A DNA stretch of 64,000 bases from Nitrospira_D sp035465795 (GCF_049546785.1 NZ_JBMWAN010000001.1:186001-250000), one strand, 5' to 3'; positions 18,501 through 27,426 are shown, counted from the stretch's first letter. Program-made: numbers and translations. The notes: generated from the letters alone by a model not told the origin.

Positions 18501-19004
18501 CTATCGATCTCGATGAATGTCAACCATCACATTGTCAGCATCGAGCTCGATCGTCACCGGTGCTCCATCGGGCAGCACGGACAGTTTGTTGCCGGCCAGT
18601 GTATCCACCTCGAAGGTGGCGGTCCCGTCCGGCGTGGACAGCTGAATCTCCTTCCAGTACGGATCAGCATAGTTCACTGTCCCGACGACAAACCGGTGAT
18701 CCGGGAAGAAGCGATCCGCCCCGGACACATCGACCATCACATTTCCCGAATCAACCATGAGGTTCACAGTATCGCCAACCTTCGCGTTGTGCAGCCCCAC
18801 GCGGTCCGCTTTGTTCGGACTGATTGTCCGATCCTGCAGACTCTTGTCGGTATGGATAAACAACATCCCCGACTCGATCTTGTTGATGACCCCGCTGAAA
18901 CCGTAGTGGGCATTAGCCGTAATCTCCCGCGACGGCTCACCGGCACCGACCGGCGTCACAAAGAACATGACGGCGGCCATACTCAATATCCAATGCTTGA
19001 ACAT
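18501..19004 (-). CDS. Exported protein of unknown function with two related beta segments
   Basis: 167 residues. Signal peptide MFKHWILSMAAVMFFVTPVGAG, then a mostly beta-strand body. Two stretches end in the same pattern, NLMVDSGNVMVDVSG and IELDADNVMVDIHRD, which suggests an internal repeat with Asp-rich loops. GAAGGTGAGG precedes the ATG at 19004. No family recognised. The upstream 330 bases contain unusually strong hairpins. Confidence 0.65.
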   Translation of the reverse strand: MFKHWILSMAAVMFFVTPVGAGEPSREITANAHYGFSGVINKIESGMLFIHTDKSLQDRTISPNKADRVGLHNAKVGDTVNLMVDSGNVMVDVSGADRFFPDHRFVVGTVNYADPYWKEIQLSTPDGTATFEVDTLAGNKLSVLPDGAPVTIELDADNVMVDIHRDR

Positions 19005-19050
19005 GTCCTCACCTTCTTTCCCCCTTCTTGAACCTCACAGCCGGATATCG

Positions 19051-19086
19051 GCCGTGGGAGGGGAAAGGGAAGCGCCCTCCCACGGC
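19051..19086. repeat. Perfect 12-bp inverted repeat before the 19004 gene
   Basis: GCCGTGGGAGGG at 19051-19062 pairs without mismatch to CCCTCCCACGGC at 19075-19086 with a 12-base loop. On the minus strand it ends about 47 bases upstream of the ATG at 19004. No T-run follows on either strand, so it may be an attenuator, RNA stability element or protein site rather than a simple terminator. Confidence 0.6.
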
Positions 19087-19265
19087 ACTCGCTCAGTGAT
19101 CCGCTAAGGACATTTCTGCCAGAGCCTAACCAGAACGAGAACACCTCTCACGACACCGGACGGCACCCCTGCTCGCGTTCAGAATTCGCGCTTTCCGCCT
19201 CTTCTTTCCGGGGTGCGTTTGGCCCGTTATGGTAACCTTGGCTGGATGCTACGCCGATGGGGAGA

Positions 19266-19320
19266 TCCGAACCATTGCCTGAATGGTTGAATCGGACTAC
19301 ACCCTTCGGGTGAGAGTCCC
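19266..19320. repeat. Two adjacent hairpins, unidentified structured element
   Basis: First hairpin: CCGAACCATT pairs with AATGGTT...TCGG around the loop GCCTG (seven uninterrupted base pairs plus an outer CCGA/TCGG helix). Second hairpin: GGACT and AGTCC enclose CACCC-TTC-GGGTG. They share the CGG junction, giving a compact two-stem structure of about 55 bases between two exported-protein genes. It resembles no riboswitch class I could confirm. Confidence 0.5.
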
Positions 19321-19337
19321 CACCCGGTGATGACAAC

Positions 19338-19838
19338 TCAAGAAGCCCCGGGATCGAAGACATCGTCGTTCCAATAGTCACAACCTCCCGCCGGGCATTT
19401 CGGTCCGCCCTCGTAGGGAGTGTTGATCGTATGGTCCGGCACGGACATGAGTCGTTCGCTGCCGGCTCCCAGCTCAGGGGCCGCGGCAGCGGGTGTCTCT
19501 TCCATCGGCCTCACCGTCATTGCAAAGTTGTAAATCTCATCAGCGGCCACATCGTTAATGCCATTGTCACGATTGGCCAACATCTTGAGAAAATGCTCAG
19601 TCTCATTTTTCACAACCTGTTGATCCCCTCCGGATACCCCGGCCTGGATCTTGTTCAACTGCGCAAAATACGGATCAAAGTTTGATCCGGGATTGGCGTC
19701 CCTCTCATAGGCCACCATATTCGAGATCTCGTCTACCCAGTTCCCTGCGGCAAGCACGGGACTGGTGAGCAACAGGGCCATCACACAGACACCGAGAAGC
19801 ATTCCCCATAGCCTGCCATGAATTCGTGTGTTCCTCAT
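19338..19838 (-). CDS. Small exported protein of unknown function
   Basis: 166 residues. An N-terminal signal peptide (MLLGVCVMALLLTSPVLAAG) is followed by a helical region (FDPYFAQLNKIQAGVSGGD) and an acidic, Cys-containing tail (CPAGGCDYWNDD). ATG 19838 has AAAGGAGG upstream. No family recognised. It is transcribed in the same direction as its neighbours; the region between it and the next gene is structured. Confidence 0.65.
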   Translation of the reverse strand: MRNTRIHGRLWGMLLGVCVMALLLTSPVLAAGNWVDEISNMVAYERDANPGSNFDPYFAQLNKIQAGVSGGDQQVVKNETEHFLKMLANRDNGINDVAADEIYNFAMTVRPMEETPAAAAPELGAGSERLMSVPDHTINTPYEGGPKCPAGGCDYWNDDVFDPGAS

Positions 19839-20061
19839 GGCCGCCTCCTTTCTGTGACTGATCTCCTCACGCCCGGGTCAGAAGCGCTTCCCCGCTTGAG
19901 ACCGGTATGCTCGTTGCCGATCACGGCCGTGATCTTGCACCATGCAATGCGCTCCGCAACGGTAGCTTCTTTTATAAAAGACACGTGAGAAAGAGACTAT
20001 TACCGGAAGGATGGATTTTCCCTCCATCCGGCAGGTGACACGGGGCAGGGATACAGACGCG

Positions 20062-20706
20062 CTAGGTGGTGTGCAGATAGACGAGCACGGCTTCGACTCG
20101 CCCCTTCACGGACAGCTTCTGATAGATATGATGCAGATGAGTTTTCACAGTATCGACCGAGACACACAGCTGGTCGGCAATTTCCTTATTGCCACGACCG
20201 GCCGCAGCACAGGCGAGGATCTCCCGCTCCCGTTCCGTAAGGGTCGACAAGAGCGAGGGTTCACTGCCACGCGCTTCTGCGACGGCCGCCACGGCGCTCC
20301 GCGCAAATCGGTCCGGCATGAATGGGGACAGCACATGCTCACCGCGATGGGTGGCCCTGATAATGTGCAAAAACTCCGCATGGTCGGCGTCCTTCAAGAT
20401 ATAGCCGAAGGCCCCGGCCTCCACGGCCGCGATAATCCGTGTATCCTCGTCATGCACAGACAACATCAGCACTTTCGTGTCAGGTAGGCAGGCGTGAATC
20501 AGTTTGGTTGCCGTGACCCCGTCGAGTTTCGGCATATCGACGTCCATCAGCACGATATCGGGCTTGTGTTGCATCGCCAGGTCAAAGGCCTCGCGACCGT
20601 CTCCTGCTTCGCCGACCACAATCAAGTCCGGCTCTCGCTCGAGTAGCAACCGCAGACTTTGCCTGAAGAGCCGTTGATCCTCAGCAATGAGCAAGGTGAT
20701 GGACAT
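20062..20706 (-). CDS. LuxR/NarL-family response regulator
   Basis: 214 residues. The receiver domain (about 1-120) has the acidic pair in IAEDQRLF, phospho-acceptor Asp in IVLMDVDMPKLDG, Ser in MLSVHD and Lys in YILKDAD. The C-terminal HTH is LTEREREILACAAAGRGNKEIADQL...TVKTHLHHIYQKL, so it should bind DNA on phosphorylation. ATG 20706 overlaps the end of the upstream kinase gene by 26 bases, so the two form a coupled two-component pair. The target is unknown; the upstream membrane genes in the same cluster are candidates. Confidence 0.92.
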   Translation of the reverse strand: MSITLLIAEDQRLFRQSLRLLLEREPDLIVVGEAGDGREAFDLAMQHKPDIVLMDVDMPKLDGVTATKLIHACLPDTKVLMLSVHDEDTRIIAAVEAGAFGYILKDADHAEFLHIIRATHRGEHVLSPFMPDRFARSAVAAVAEARGSEPSLLSTLTEREREILACAAAGRGNKEIADQLCVSVDTVKTHLHHIYQKLSVKGRVEAVLVYLHTT

Positions 20707-21994
20707 GGCTCGATTTTCCCGCCGGAAGCTCAACCTGGAATCTGGCGCCGCCATTGTGTCGATTGGCGGCACGGATCGACCCGTGATGGCCTTCGACGAC
20801 GAGTCGGCAGAAATACAGGCCCAGCCCTCGGCCGGTCCGCCAGTCCTGCCCGCCCTGAGGCCGGAAAAACATCTCAAAGATATGCGGAAGCACATCCAGG
20901 TCAATGCCCGGCCCTTCATCCTCTATCGAAATAGATATACGGTCTCCCGTTTCGGCTGCGTCCCCCGCGCCATCCGCAGGGTTCTCCCCGCATTCACTCC
21001 AGGCAGACACCGTAACGAGCCCTCGCCGGGGCGAGAACTTCAGGGCATTGTGCACCAGATTGCTCAACACCCGCTCGAGACGCCGGCGATCGCCTTCGAG
21101 CATGAGACGGTCATCGGGCAACCGGAGATTGAACGTAATCTCCCGGCTCTCGGCCTCCAGTCGAAAGAGATGGAGCACCTCGTGGACCAGGTCGTTGAGG
21201 CACACCGACGAGGTCATGAGCGGCAGGCCGGAGTAATGCTCCTGATACACGTCCAGCATGTCGTTGATCATCCCCTGGAGCTGCTCGATCGTAAATTGGA
21301 GGTCTTCGCACCAGCGTCGCACCGGATCCGTCTGAAGTTCCACTCTCTGTCCCATCAGTTCCAAAGTCTTTTTGACGCCGGCCAAGGGATTCCTGATGTC
21401 GTGGGCAAACATGGAGGCAAACTGGCTCAAGGATGCCAGACGCTCCGATCGCAGCAATCGGTCTTGCAGCAGCTTTTTCTCGGTCCAATCGGTCAACTGC
21501 AGCATGACCATCTCGACCATACCGCCCTTCCGGAGTGGCACGAGGTCAACCTCCATTACAAAGAAGTCCCCCGTAGGAGCCGGCACACTCCATTCTCCGG
21601 CCGGTCGTTCCTTGCCTGAGGCGAATGCCTCAGCCAACAAGTCATACAACCGGAGTTGATCCTCTGGGCGAAACAGCGCATACACCGGTGTGCCGAGCAG
21701 ACGAGCGGCAGATCGCCACAGCTTGATCTCACCGCGCCGATTCAGATCCCGGATGATTCCGTTGGAATCAACAAGAATTCCCAGGTGGAGCGAATGGTTC
21801 CAGACCATTCGGTAATGCTCTTCCGATCCGGCGATGGCGCAATTGGCGCCGTCAAGACCGCCGCCCTGAGGTCGGCTGGGCCCCTCCGGAATATCGATGC
21901 AGCACAGCCGCCGCATCAGCGAATACATCGGTCGAGTGATCCGTCCGGCAAGATGCCGGAGAAGCATTGCCGTCGAGACGACAGAAGCCGCCAT
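20681..21994 (-). CDS. PAS-domain sensor histidine kinase
   Basis: About 437 residues. PAS domain near 60-170 (NHSLHLGILVDSNGIIRDLN), HisKA with phospho-acceptor His in FAHDIRNPLAG, N-box NLVHNALKF, G1 DEGPGID and G2 GRGLGLYFCRL. It would phosphorylate the overlapping LuxR regulator. No clear transmembrane helix, so sensing is probably cytoplasmic or through partners. The frame is open to 22147, but that would overrun the small membrane protein gene at 22074-22241; ATG 21994 avoids this though its ribosome site is weak. Confidence 0.88.
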   Translation of the reverse strand: MAASVVSTAMLLRHLAGRITRPMYSLMRRLCCIDIPEGPSRPQGGGLDGANCAIAGSEEHYRMVWNHSLHLGILVDSNGIIRDLNRRGEIKLWRSAARLLGTPVYALFRPEDQLRLYDLLAEAFASGKERPAGEWSVPAPTGDFFVMEVDLVPLRKGGMVEMVMLQLTDWTEKKLLQDRLLRSERLASLSQFASMFAHDIRNPLAGVKKTLELMGQRVELQTDPVRRWCEDLQFTIEQLQGMINDMLDVYQEHYSGLPLMTSSVCLNDLVHEVLHLFRLEAESREITFNLRLPDDRLMLEGDRRRLERVLSNLVHNALKFSPRRGLVTVSAWSECGENPADGAGDAAETGDRISISIEDEGPGIDLDVLPHIFEMFFRPQGGQDWRTGRGLGLYFCRLVVEGHHGSIRAANRHNGGARFQVELPAGKSSHVHHLAHC

Positions 21995-22073
21995 TACCCG
22001 CTTCAGAGTGTTCTGCTTCCGTCCGGACAAAAGCCCCCCTTCCCTCTTCCCTGGGAGCCGCGCATCGCTGAAA

Positions 22074-22241
22074 TTAGGCGGCGTGCCTCGTTGGTATGTC
22101 GCTTGCGGCGGGTTCGACGGAGCGACTCCCCTCGCGAGACATCGCAATCCGTCTCTTTTCAGACTCGCTTTCGCCCGCCATCGACCAGGCGATCAGCCAC
22201 ACGAGCGCACCCATCGTTCCGAGACCGATGATCTCAACCAT
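22074..22241 (-). CDS. Tiny single-helix membrane protein (55 aa)
   Basis: Begins MVEIIGLGTMGALVWLIAWS, one membrane helix, followed by a charged tail (ESESEKRR) and ending in HAA. GAGGTG lies upstream of ATG 22241. It sits between a second tiny membrane protein gene and the histidine kinase, all leftward and closely spaced. No family recognised. It could be an accessory subunit or a sensor partner for the kinase (inference). Confidence 0.55.
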   Translation of the reverse strand: MVEIIGLGTMGALVWLIAWSMAGESESEKRRIAMSREGSRSVEPAASDIPTRHAA

Positions 22242-22287
22242 GGAGCACCTCACTGATATCAGCGATGAAGGTCTCTAGGCCACGAAC

Positions 22288-22467
22288 CTAGGCAGCCTGA
22301 CGGTGGCCGGCTGCGGCTTGAGTCACCGCCTGCTTCGGCTCATCAATCCTGCCGGTCGGTGCTGGCGGCAACCCCTTCGCTTTTGGATACAGGATATCGA
22401 TGCAGACGAATAAGGTTGCCACCATCGCCAGGAGACCTCCCACGATTCCCCAATATCCCCATGACAT
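22288..22467 (-). CDS. Tiny single-helix membrane protein (59 aa)
   Basis: Begins MSWGYWGIVGGLLAMVATLF, a membrane helix, followed by CIDILYPKAKG and an Ala/Gln-rich tail. The size and layout recall small subunits of respiratory complexes, but no family motif is present. It lies 52 bases after the larger membrane protein at 22520-23473 and 46 bases before the 55-residue membrane protein, in the same direction. No strong ribosome site is visible. Confidence 0.6.
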   Translation of the reverse strand: MSWGYWGIVGGLLAMVATLFVCIDILYPKAKGLPPAPTGRIDEPKQAVTQAAAGHRQAA

Positions 22468-22519
22468 AAGTCACACACTCGCGTGAGAACCGCGCGAGTC
22501 CTTTCCTTTCCCTCGCCCT

Positions 22520-23473
22520 TCACGCTGCGATGCGATACACCCACTTGGCATCGTCCCTTCTCCTCGCGTCGAGGAATTTGGATTCTCTGCTCTGCGCAGC
22601 CAGCGACAGTCCGCCAAAAAAGACCGCCGCCAACATGAGGCTGGAGACAATCACGACGCCCATCGGCACCTCCGGCAAGGAGGCTGGTTCGGTAGAGACG
22701 ACACCCGTTTCTTCTGGCAGGGCCTCAAGCGCCGCCAGCACGGTCAACCGATCCGCCAAGGCTTCAGTTCGGACAGCGGCCACGATGAGGCTTGCCAGTT
22801 GCTCTTGTTTCGCAGCTCGGACTTCTTCCGTTCCTGTTTGAGCCCGCACGACCTGCAGAAGCGCCATCCCGACCCGCTCTTGGATCGCGCCGGCCTGCCT
22901 AATGTAATTTTGAATGGCAGCCACAATCCCGCGCCCGAGAGTCGCCTGCCAGGTGGAGAAGAATTCGCGATCAAGGCGCTGCCCTCTGGCTTCGGTCGCG
23001 CGGATCATGCGGATGTTGTAACCCGAACGAAACTGATCTGCGGATAACACTCCGGTTCGAATGCCGCGCTGAGTGAAATTCACGATCGCCCGCCCCATGA
23101 CCGCCTGAACGCGGGCCATGTGCTCAGCGGGGACTGCCACGGCTTGCTGGCTGACGGCTCCGAAGGGACCGCCCGGGAGCGATTGGAAGGCCTGATGCGC
23201 CAGTGTCGCCCGGTTCCACTCGGATGCGGATTGGGCCATGACCTGATTGGCACGGCGCTCGAACAGCGACTGCTCGACAATGGCTTGGCCCAAGGCGGGC
23301 TGGAGCCAGGTCATGCCGAGTTCACGGCCGGCGGGCTGGTCAGTCGAGAGGGGCTGTGGGATGACGGCCTGGAACGTCCCGCTGGCCGCGACAACAAACA
23401 GCAGGGCGCCAAAGACAATCGCGCACAGCCCGACTCCCACGATCACATCGAAGGTGTTGAAGCGGTACGGCAT
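22520..23473 (-). CDS. Membrane protein with N- and C-terminal helices, unknown function
   Basis: 317 residues. An N-terminal helix (VIVGVGLCAIVFGALLFVVA) and a C-terminal helix (MGVVIVSSLMLAAVFFGGLSL) flank a roughly 220-residue, Gln/Ala-rich helical region likely outside the cytoplasm. ATG 23473 follows AAAGGAGGTCGTT, a strong site. It heads the leftward group with two tiny membrane proteins, a kinase and a regulator. No family recognised; a scaffold or sensor role for the two-component pair is inference. Confidence 0.65.
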   Translation of the reverse strand: MPYRFNTFDVIVGVGLCAIVFGALLFVVAASGTFQAVIPQPLSTDQPAGRELGMTWLQPALGQAIVEQSLFERRANQVMAQSASEWNRATLAHQAFQSLPGGPFGAVSQQAVAVPAEHMARVQAVMGRAIVNFTQRGIRTGVLSADQFRSGYNIRMIRATEARGQRLDREFFSTWQATLGRGIVAAIQNYIRQAGAIQERVGMALLQVVRAQTGTEEVRAAKQEQLASLIVAAVRTEALADRLTVLAALEALPEETGVVSTEPASLPEVPMGVVIVSSLMLAAVFFGGLSLAAQSRESKFLDARRRDDAKWVYRIAA

Positions 23474-23986
23474 AACGACCTCCTTTCGGGATCGGGCAAT
23501 TCGGCGCGTGGCCGGCGCACCCCGCGCCATCTTGCGCGAGCCACAAGAACCGGTTTCCGGTCCTTACAGTCGGACACGAGTTGAACCTCCCGGTGTTGAA
23601 ATGGCGAAGACGCGAGACACCGTCGCAAGGCCCATCCGGATGGGCCAAGGCCGCCGGACGTCGCCAACTCAGCTAGATTGATGGGGAAAGCGTGATCGGA
23701 GAAGAGGCCGCACTTGCCATGTCCGCACCGTTGGATCTGTCTTCCACGGAGGATCATGGCCACCACCCCCGTCTGAGGCGGTTCGTAAGAGGAGTCTTTA
23801 CTCTACGCCCCGGTCACACACCGGTCAAGAGCGGCAACGGCAAGGAGCTGACTCGGTATTTCCCGGTTGGAATGCCCGCATCAATCACATGGCAGCTCTC
23901 GGGCCGCTGCGACGACAGGACCCGCCCGCGCAGTTGCCCGGCTCGCTTCCTCGAGGGCCTCCAACCCATACGCGTGACGATTGGTC

Positions 23987-24147
23987 TTAGGCCGCGTTCC
24001 GATGATGGTATTCGCCGGCGCTCGTGTCCGGCTTCCAGGCCTGGTGCGGCTCGTCACTCTCATCGCACGAGGCCCGCATCGCGACAATCCATGTAAACGG
24101 CGTCAAGACGATCAAGACAACAACCTGGCATACATGATGCGATCCAT
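23987..24147 (-). pseudogene. Possible small membrane protein with a one-base frame break
   Basis: ATG 24147 begins MDRIMYAR and then hits a stop. One base out of frame the sequence continues VVVLIVLTPFTWIVAMRAS with a hydrophilic tail ending EYHHRNAA and a TAA at 23987. Joined, it would be a normal single-helix small membrane protein. It could be a real lesion or an assembly error. The rest of 23474-24197 shows no gene I can support. Confidence 0.3.
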
Positions 24148-24197
24148 CAAGGAAGACGCGCCCAGGATTCAGCCGGAACCCGGGTCGTGGGTCCCGG

Positions 24198-24734
24198 TCA
24201 TTCCACGACCCACAACGTGAAGCCGGCTGCGGCCCGGAGCAACTGGTCCGTGACACTTCCGTGCATCAAGCGGTTGAGCCCATTCGAGTCATGGCGGCTC
24301 ACCACGATGGTGTCATAGCCGCCGGAGCGTGCTTCATCGAGGATGGTATGGGCGACGCTATCTTCGCAGCCGCTCTTCACCGCGACGCGCTCCAAAGGGA
24401 ACCCGGTCCTCCCGAACAGTTCCAACGCGTTCGCCAAAATCGGAGACTCGATCGCGGTTTCCGCGCGAACCCAGTCCTCTTGGTCCCGGCGCAAGGCCTC
24501 CGCCAGGCGTCTCTCCTCTGCCGGATCCTCGGATCCGCCATGCTCAAGAAGTTCGCGCGGCATCGGCTTCAGCACATGAAACAACGTGACCTGCACGTCG
24601 CGAGCATCGCGCAGGAGGTTGCCCACATAGCCAAGCGCCCGGGCAGAACCCTCCGAGTCATCGACCCCAATTAAAATTCGTGATCGACTGCGACTCCCCT
24701 GAGAAAATCCGGCGGCGGGATCTTGTGGCAGCAT
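24198..24734 (-). CDS. Universal stress protein (UspA family)
   Basis: 178 residues, single Usp domain. ILIGVDDSEGSARAL is the N-terminal strand with the nucleotide-contact Asp, DTIVVSRHDSNGLNRLMHGSVTDQLLRAA corresponds to the C-terminal GxG...GS segment, and TLWVVE ends the sheet. The first Gly of the usual G-x-x-G ATP loop reads as SRHDS, so ATP binding is unclear. Start ATG 24734 is only three bases after the upstream YbaK gene stop, so they form an operon. Confidence 0.87.
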   Translation of the reverse strand: MLPQDPAAGFSQGSRSRSRILIGVDDSEGSARALGYVGNLLRDARDVQVTLFHVLKPMPRELLEHGGSEDPAEERRLAEALRRDQEDWVRAETAIESPILANALELFGRTGFPLERVAVKSGCEDSVAHTILDEARSGGYDTIVVSRHDSNGLNRLMHGSVTDQLLRAAAGFTLWVVE

Positions 24735-24737
24735 ATG

Positions 24738-25220
24738 TCACCAGACTGCTGAGGGTGATCGTTGGAACTCCGTCACCACCGGAAAGACGAGCGCGGCAAA
24801 GTCCCAGTAACGCATACGGATCGCGTCTGAGTGGGTTCCGGCTTCAAAGATTATCTGCTCGTCCTCGGTAAGCGACCGATCCACATAGACAGGAAGCCCA
24901 TAGAGGATGCCGAAAGGCGGCATGGCCCCCACCTCGCAGTCGGGGAATAGACCTTTGAACTCATCCTCGGTCGCGAGCCGTACATGGTTCGTCACAAAGA
25001 TCTCCCGGAGGCGATGGAGATCCACGCGGCAGCTCGCCGGCAACACCATCATGACGAACCGCTCACCCACCTTCACGATCACGACCTTGGCCATCTCCTT
25101 CTCCGGAGCATGAAGCGTTTGAGCGATGGCCACGGCACGGTACACCTCCGGGTGGGGCAGCACGTCATAATGCACCCGTTCACGATCAAGATACGCTTTA
25201 AGTGTTTGTGAAATGGACAT
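24738..25220 (-). CDS. YbaK/ProX-type aminoacyl-tRNA deacylase-like protein
   Basis: 160 residues. Fits the YbaK/EbsC fold: HYDVLPHPEVYRAVAIAQ, MAKVVIVKVGERFVMMVLPAS with the conserved Lys after the first strand, and VGAMPPFG (a GxxxPxG-type loop). The family removes wrongly attached amino acids from tRNA or binds small ligands. AGGAGGTGTCCTC lies ahead of ATG 25220; the frame extends to 25295. It is probably co-transcribed with the universal stress protein. Substrate cannot be told from sequence. The 376 bases upstream (25221-25596) hold nothing I recognise. Confidence 0.85.
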   Translation of the reverse strand: MSISQTLKAYLDRERVHYDVLPHPEVYRAVAIAQTLHAPEKEMAKVVIVKVGERFVMMVLPASCRVDLHRLREIFVTNHVRLATEDEFKGLFPDCEVGAMPPFGILYGLPVYVDRSLTEDEQIIFEAGTHSDAIRMRYWDFAALVFPVVTEFQRSPSAVW

Positions 25221-25596
25221 GAGGACACCTCCTGAGGTGACCAAACTTCCGAGAGAGGTCGATCTGGAAGTGAGTGAGGAACACTGACGATGCAATTGTG
25301 GCGGGAACGCATCTCATGATCACAACTCCGCTCTGATCATGATGGACAATTTGAAGTCGTATTATACTCCATGTCAGCAATCATTGTCCCCCTCCGTTAA
25401 TGTCACCAACTGACGAGGTGCACAGGGGACCGCCGGAGTGAGAGGGAAAGGGGCTCAGACTCTTCTCTAACCGGAAGATATTCGAAGGCCGGATGTCCAG
25501 CAAGCTCGGCCGTGCGGAAACCGGGACCAGCGGAGAGGTTTCAATCCGTGCCCGCCCGGAAGGACGCGCAGGCCACAAGGCGTTCGCCACAGCCGG

Positions 25597-26337
25597 TTAT
25601 TTCAATGGCATTTTGACGCTGATTGCCCCGCCTAGATCGCCTTCCTTGGCGCCCTCACGCGGATACCCCGAAATGTCCCGCTCGCCTTGAGGTTGCCCAT
25701 GGCAATCCAGGCAGGCCTTGCCATAGTACAAGGGCAGCATGACGCGCAACATTCGCCCCCCCTCGGTCACCTCGGCACTCGGACTCGTATTGCCTGCACC
25801 GGAGGCCTGTTCAGCCAGGGCTTTCAGCACGCCCGCTTCATACTCATCGGCCTTGTTTTTGGGATTTCTCAACAGCCGGTCAGGCGCGATTTGCCGAAGA
25901 TAGATACCGGACCAGTTTTGAAAGCGCGCGGCCGTCTCCGTTCCGAAGGTCGCAGGGATGAGGCCTTTATACCGAACCCCCGGAATATTGATGACCGGCT
26001 GGTAGCTGGCTACCGTTTTCTTGCCCTCTTCGAGCAGTCGCGCGAGGAGCGGCCGTGCCATCTCCGGAACATTCGCATGGGGATCGGACAGGTTGATCCC
26101 GGTTCGCTCTTCGAAGACTGCCAACGCCTGCTTTTCAAATACCGCCGGAGTGAATCCCTTGTCCCCTTTCGCCGGATCGTTAATGAGATCTTGGTTCTTC
26201 CCGACGGCCATGCGCCCAGAATCGAACAGTACCGCCAGCAGTCGGGCCGCTTCTCGCGCCTCGCTCTGTTCTTCCGCATGGCTTGCAGCGACGGTAAAGC
26301 CCAAAATAATACCGGCCAGTATGAGGGATTTCATCAT
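25597..26337 (-). CDS. DUF3365 c-type haem protein, copy 2
   Basis: 246 residues with signal peptide MKSLILAGIILGFTVAASHAE and a single CLDCHG haem-c site near the C-terminus, followed by GYPREGAKEGDLGGAISVKM. It closely parallels the 17561-18346 protein in the order LLAVLFDSGR, NQDLINDP, FTPAVFEKQ and ISGYPREG. It is probably a periplasmic haem sensor or electron carrier. CGAGGTTC precedes ATG 26337. Unlike copy 1, no protease is coupled to it. Confidence 0.85.
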   Translation of the reverse strand: MMKSLILAGIILGFTVAASHAEEQSEAREAARLLAVLFDSGRMAVGKNQDLINDPAKGDKGFTPAVFEKQALAVFEERTGINLSDPHANVPEMARPLLARLLEEGKKTVASYQPVINIPGVRYKGLIPATFGTETAARFQNWSGIYLRQIAPDRLLRNPKNKADEYEAGVLKALAEQASGAGNTSPSAEVTEGGRMLRVMLPLYYGKACLDCHGQPQGERDISGYPREGAKEGDLGGAISVKMPLK

Positions 26338-26530
26338 ATGAACCTCGTGTGTAACCTGCCAGGGGAACTGGGACGGCACGCATCCACGCCGAACAACCTG
26401 CGCCCCGTCCAACATCGGCGCATTCTATGGGGATAGCTCATCAGGCGCAACATGCGAGGTGTTCCATCGAACCGGCTTCAATGATCAACGGATGACAGGA
26501 TGAGCGAACCACCACCGTTCCTCGGTCCTA

Positions 26531-27118
26531 CTATTTCCCCACATCTCCCAGCCCCCGCATCTCGTCCAGCCATGCGGCACGTTGTTTCTCGGTCATCCCC
26601 TCAATGGACCCGATGATGGTGTCTTTGACCGGCCCGATTCCGCAGAACCAGAAGGTATTGCGCTTGAGGCTCTTGAGACTGTGCGCGAAAAAGATCCAGC
26701 GGTAGACGAACGCCGGCATCCCCATCGTGACCACAATGCGCGCAGACTTGCCGGTAAGCAGTTTCTTCGCCATGCCGCCGGACTTCTGATACTCGAACGC
26801 AAAGCCCGGTCGAAGAACCTGCTCGAAGAACGCTTTCAGAAGCGCGGGCATGGAACCCAACCAGAGGGGATAGATGACCACCAGATGGTCCGCCCATCCG
26901 ATCGCCGCCTGCGCGTGCTTGATCGCATCCGGCGGCACCCCCTTCTCGAAGTCTTCCTTCGTCCGCAGGAGGGGAAAATCGATTCGGGCCACCTCAATGC
27001 GCTTCACCTCATGCCCGCCGTCTTCCGCGCCCTTCGCATATTCATCCGCCAATGCATGGCCGAAATGGCGAGCACCTGCATCAGGATGACCTTGGATGAT
27101 GGTAATGTGCTTAGCCAT
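26531..27118 (-). CDS. Flavodoxin-fold NAD(P)H dehydrogenase (quinone)-like oxidoreductase
   Basis: 195 residues. Begins ITIIQGHPDAGARHFGHAL and has VVIYPLWLGSMPALLKAFFEQVLRPGFAF, the conserved FMN/active-site segment of the NQO/KefF/MdaB family. These enzymes transfer two electrons from NAD(P)H to quinones through FMN, which limits radical formation. ATG 27118 is where homology starts; the frame continues to 27427. It is divergent from sufC, with 308 bases between them (27119-27426) that hold no other gene and presumably both promoters. Confidence 0.83.
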   Translation of the reverse strand: MAKHITIIQGHPDAGARHFGHALADEYAKGAEDGGHEVKRIEVARIDFPLLRTKEDFEKGVPPDAIKHAQAAIGWADHLVVIYPLWLGSMPALLKAFFEQVLRPGFAFEYQKSGGMAKKLLTGKSARIVVTMGMPAFVYRWIFFAHSLKSLKRNTFWFCGIGPVKDTIIGSIEGMTEKQRAAWLDEMRGLGDVGK

Positions 27119-27426
27119 ACAGCCCCCGCAGAGATGACAGACATCGCAGCCTCTGAACCTGAATCTCCTTGAGATAACGCAACGGTAATGCCATGCTTTC
27201 CGATCGTAACAAGTCCTTGGGTATATATGTTTTTCACCACCCGAGACACGATGCGTTCGACACTGAAATCCGGCATGGTGAGGAGGAACTCCCCAGACGC
27301 CCCTGTCTGAATGCCGCAAAACGCTACGCTGACGATCCACCTTAGCGTCTCTATCCCACAAATGCGCCCTCAGGCTCCGGGCACAGCTCATGCAGCAGGT
27401 ACAGAGATGGAGTAGTCTGTGCGACA

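Noticed and set aside
19300..19335. Similarity to FMN riboswitch wording (GGTGAGAGTCCCCACC)
   Set aside because: The rest of the conserved RFN core is missing and no flavin gene lies downstream on that strand.
19148..19381. 77-codon minus-strand frame over the hairpin region
   Set aside because: Overlaps the end of a better-supported exported protein; composition follows the structured DNA.
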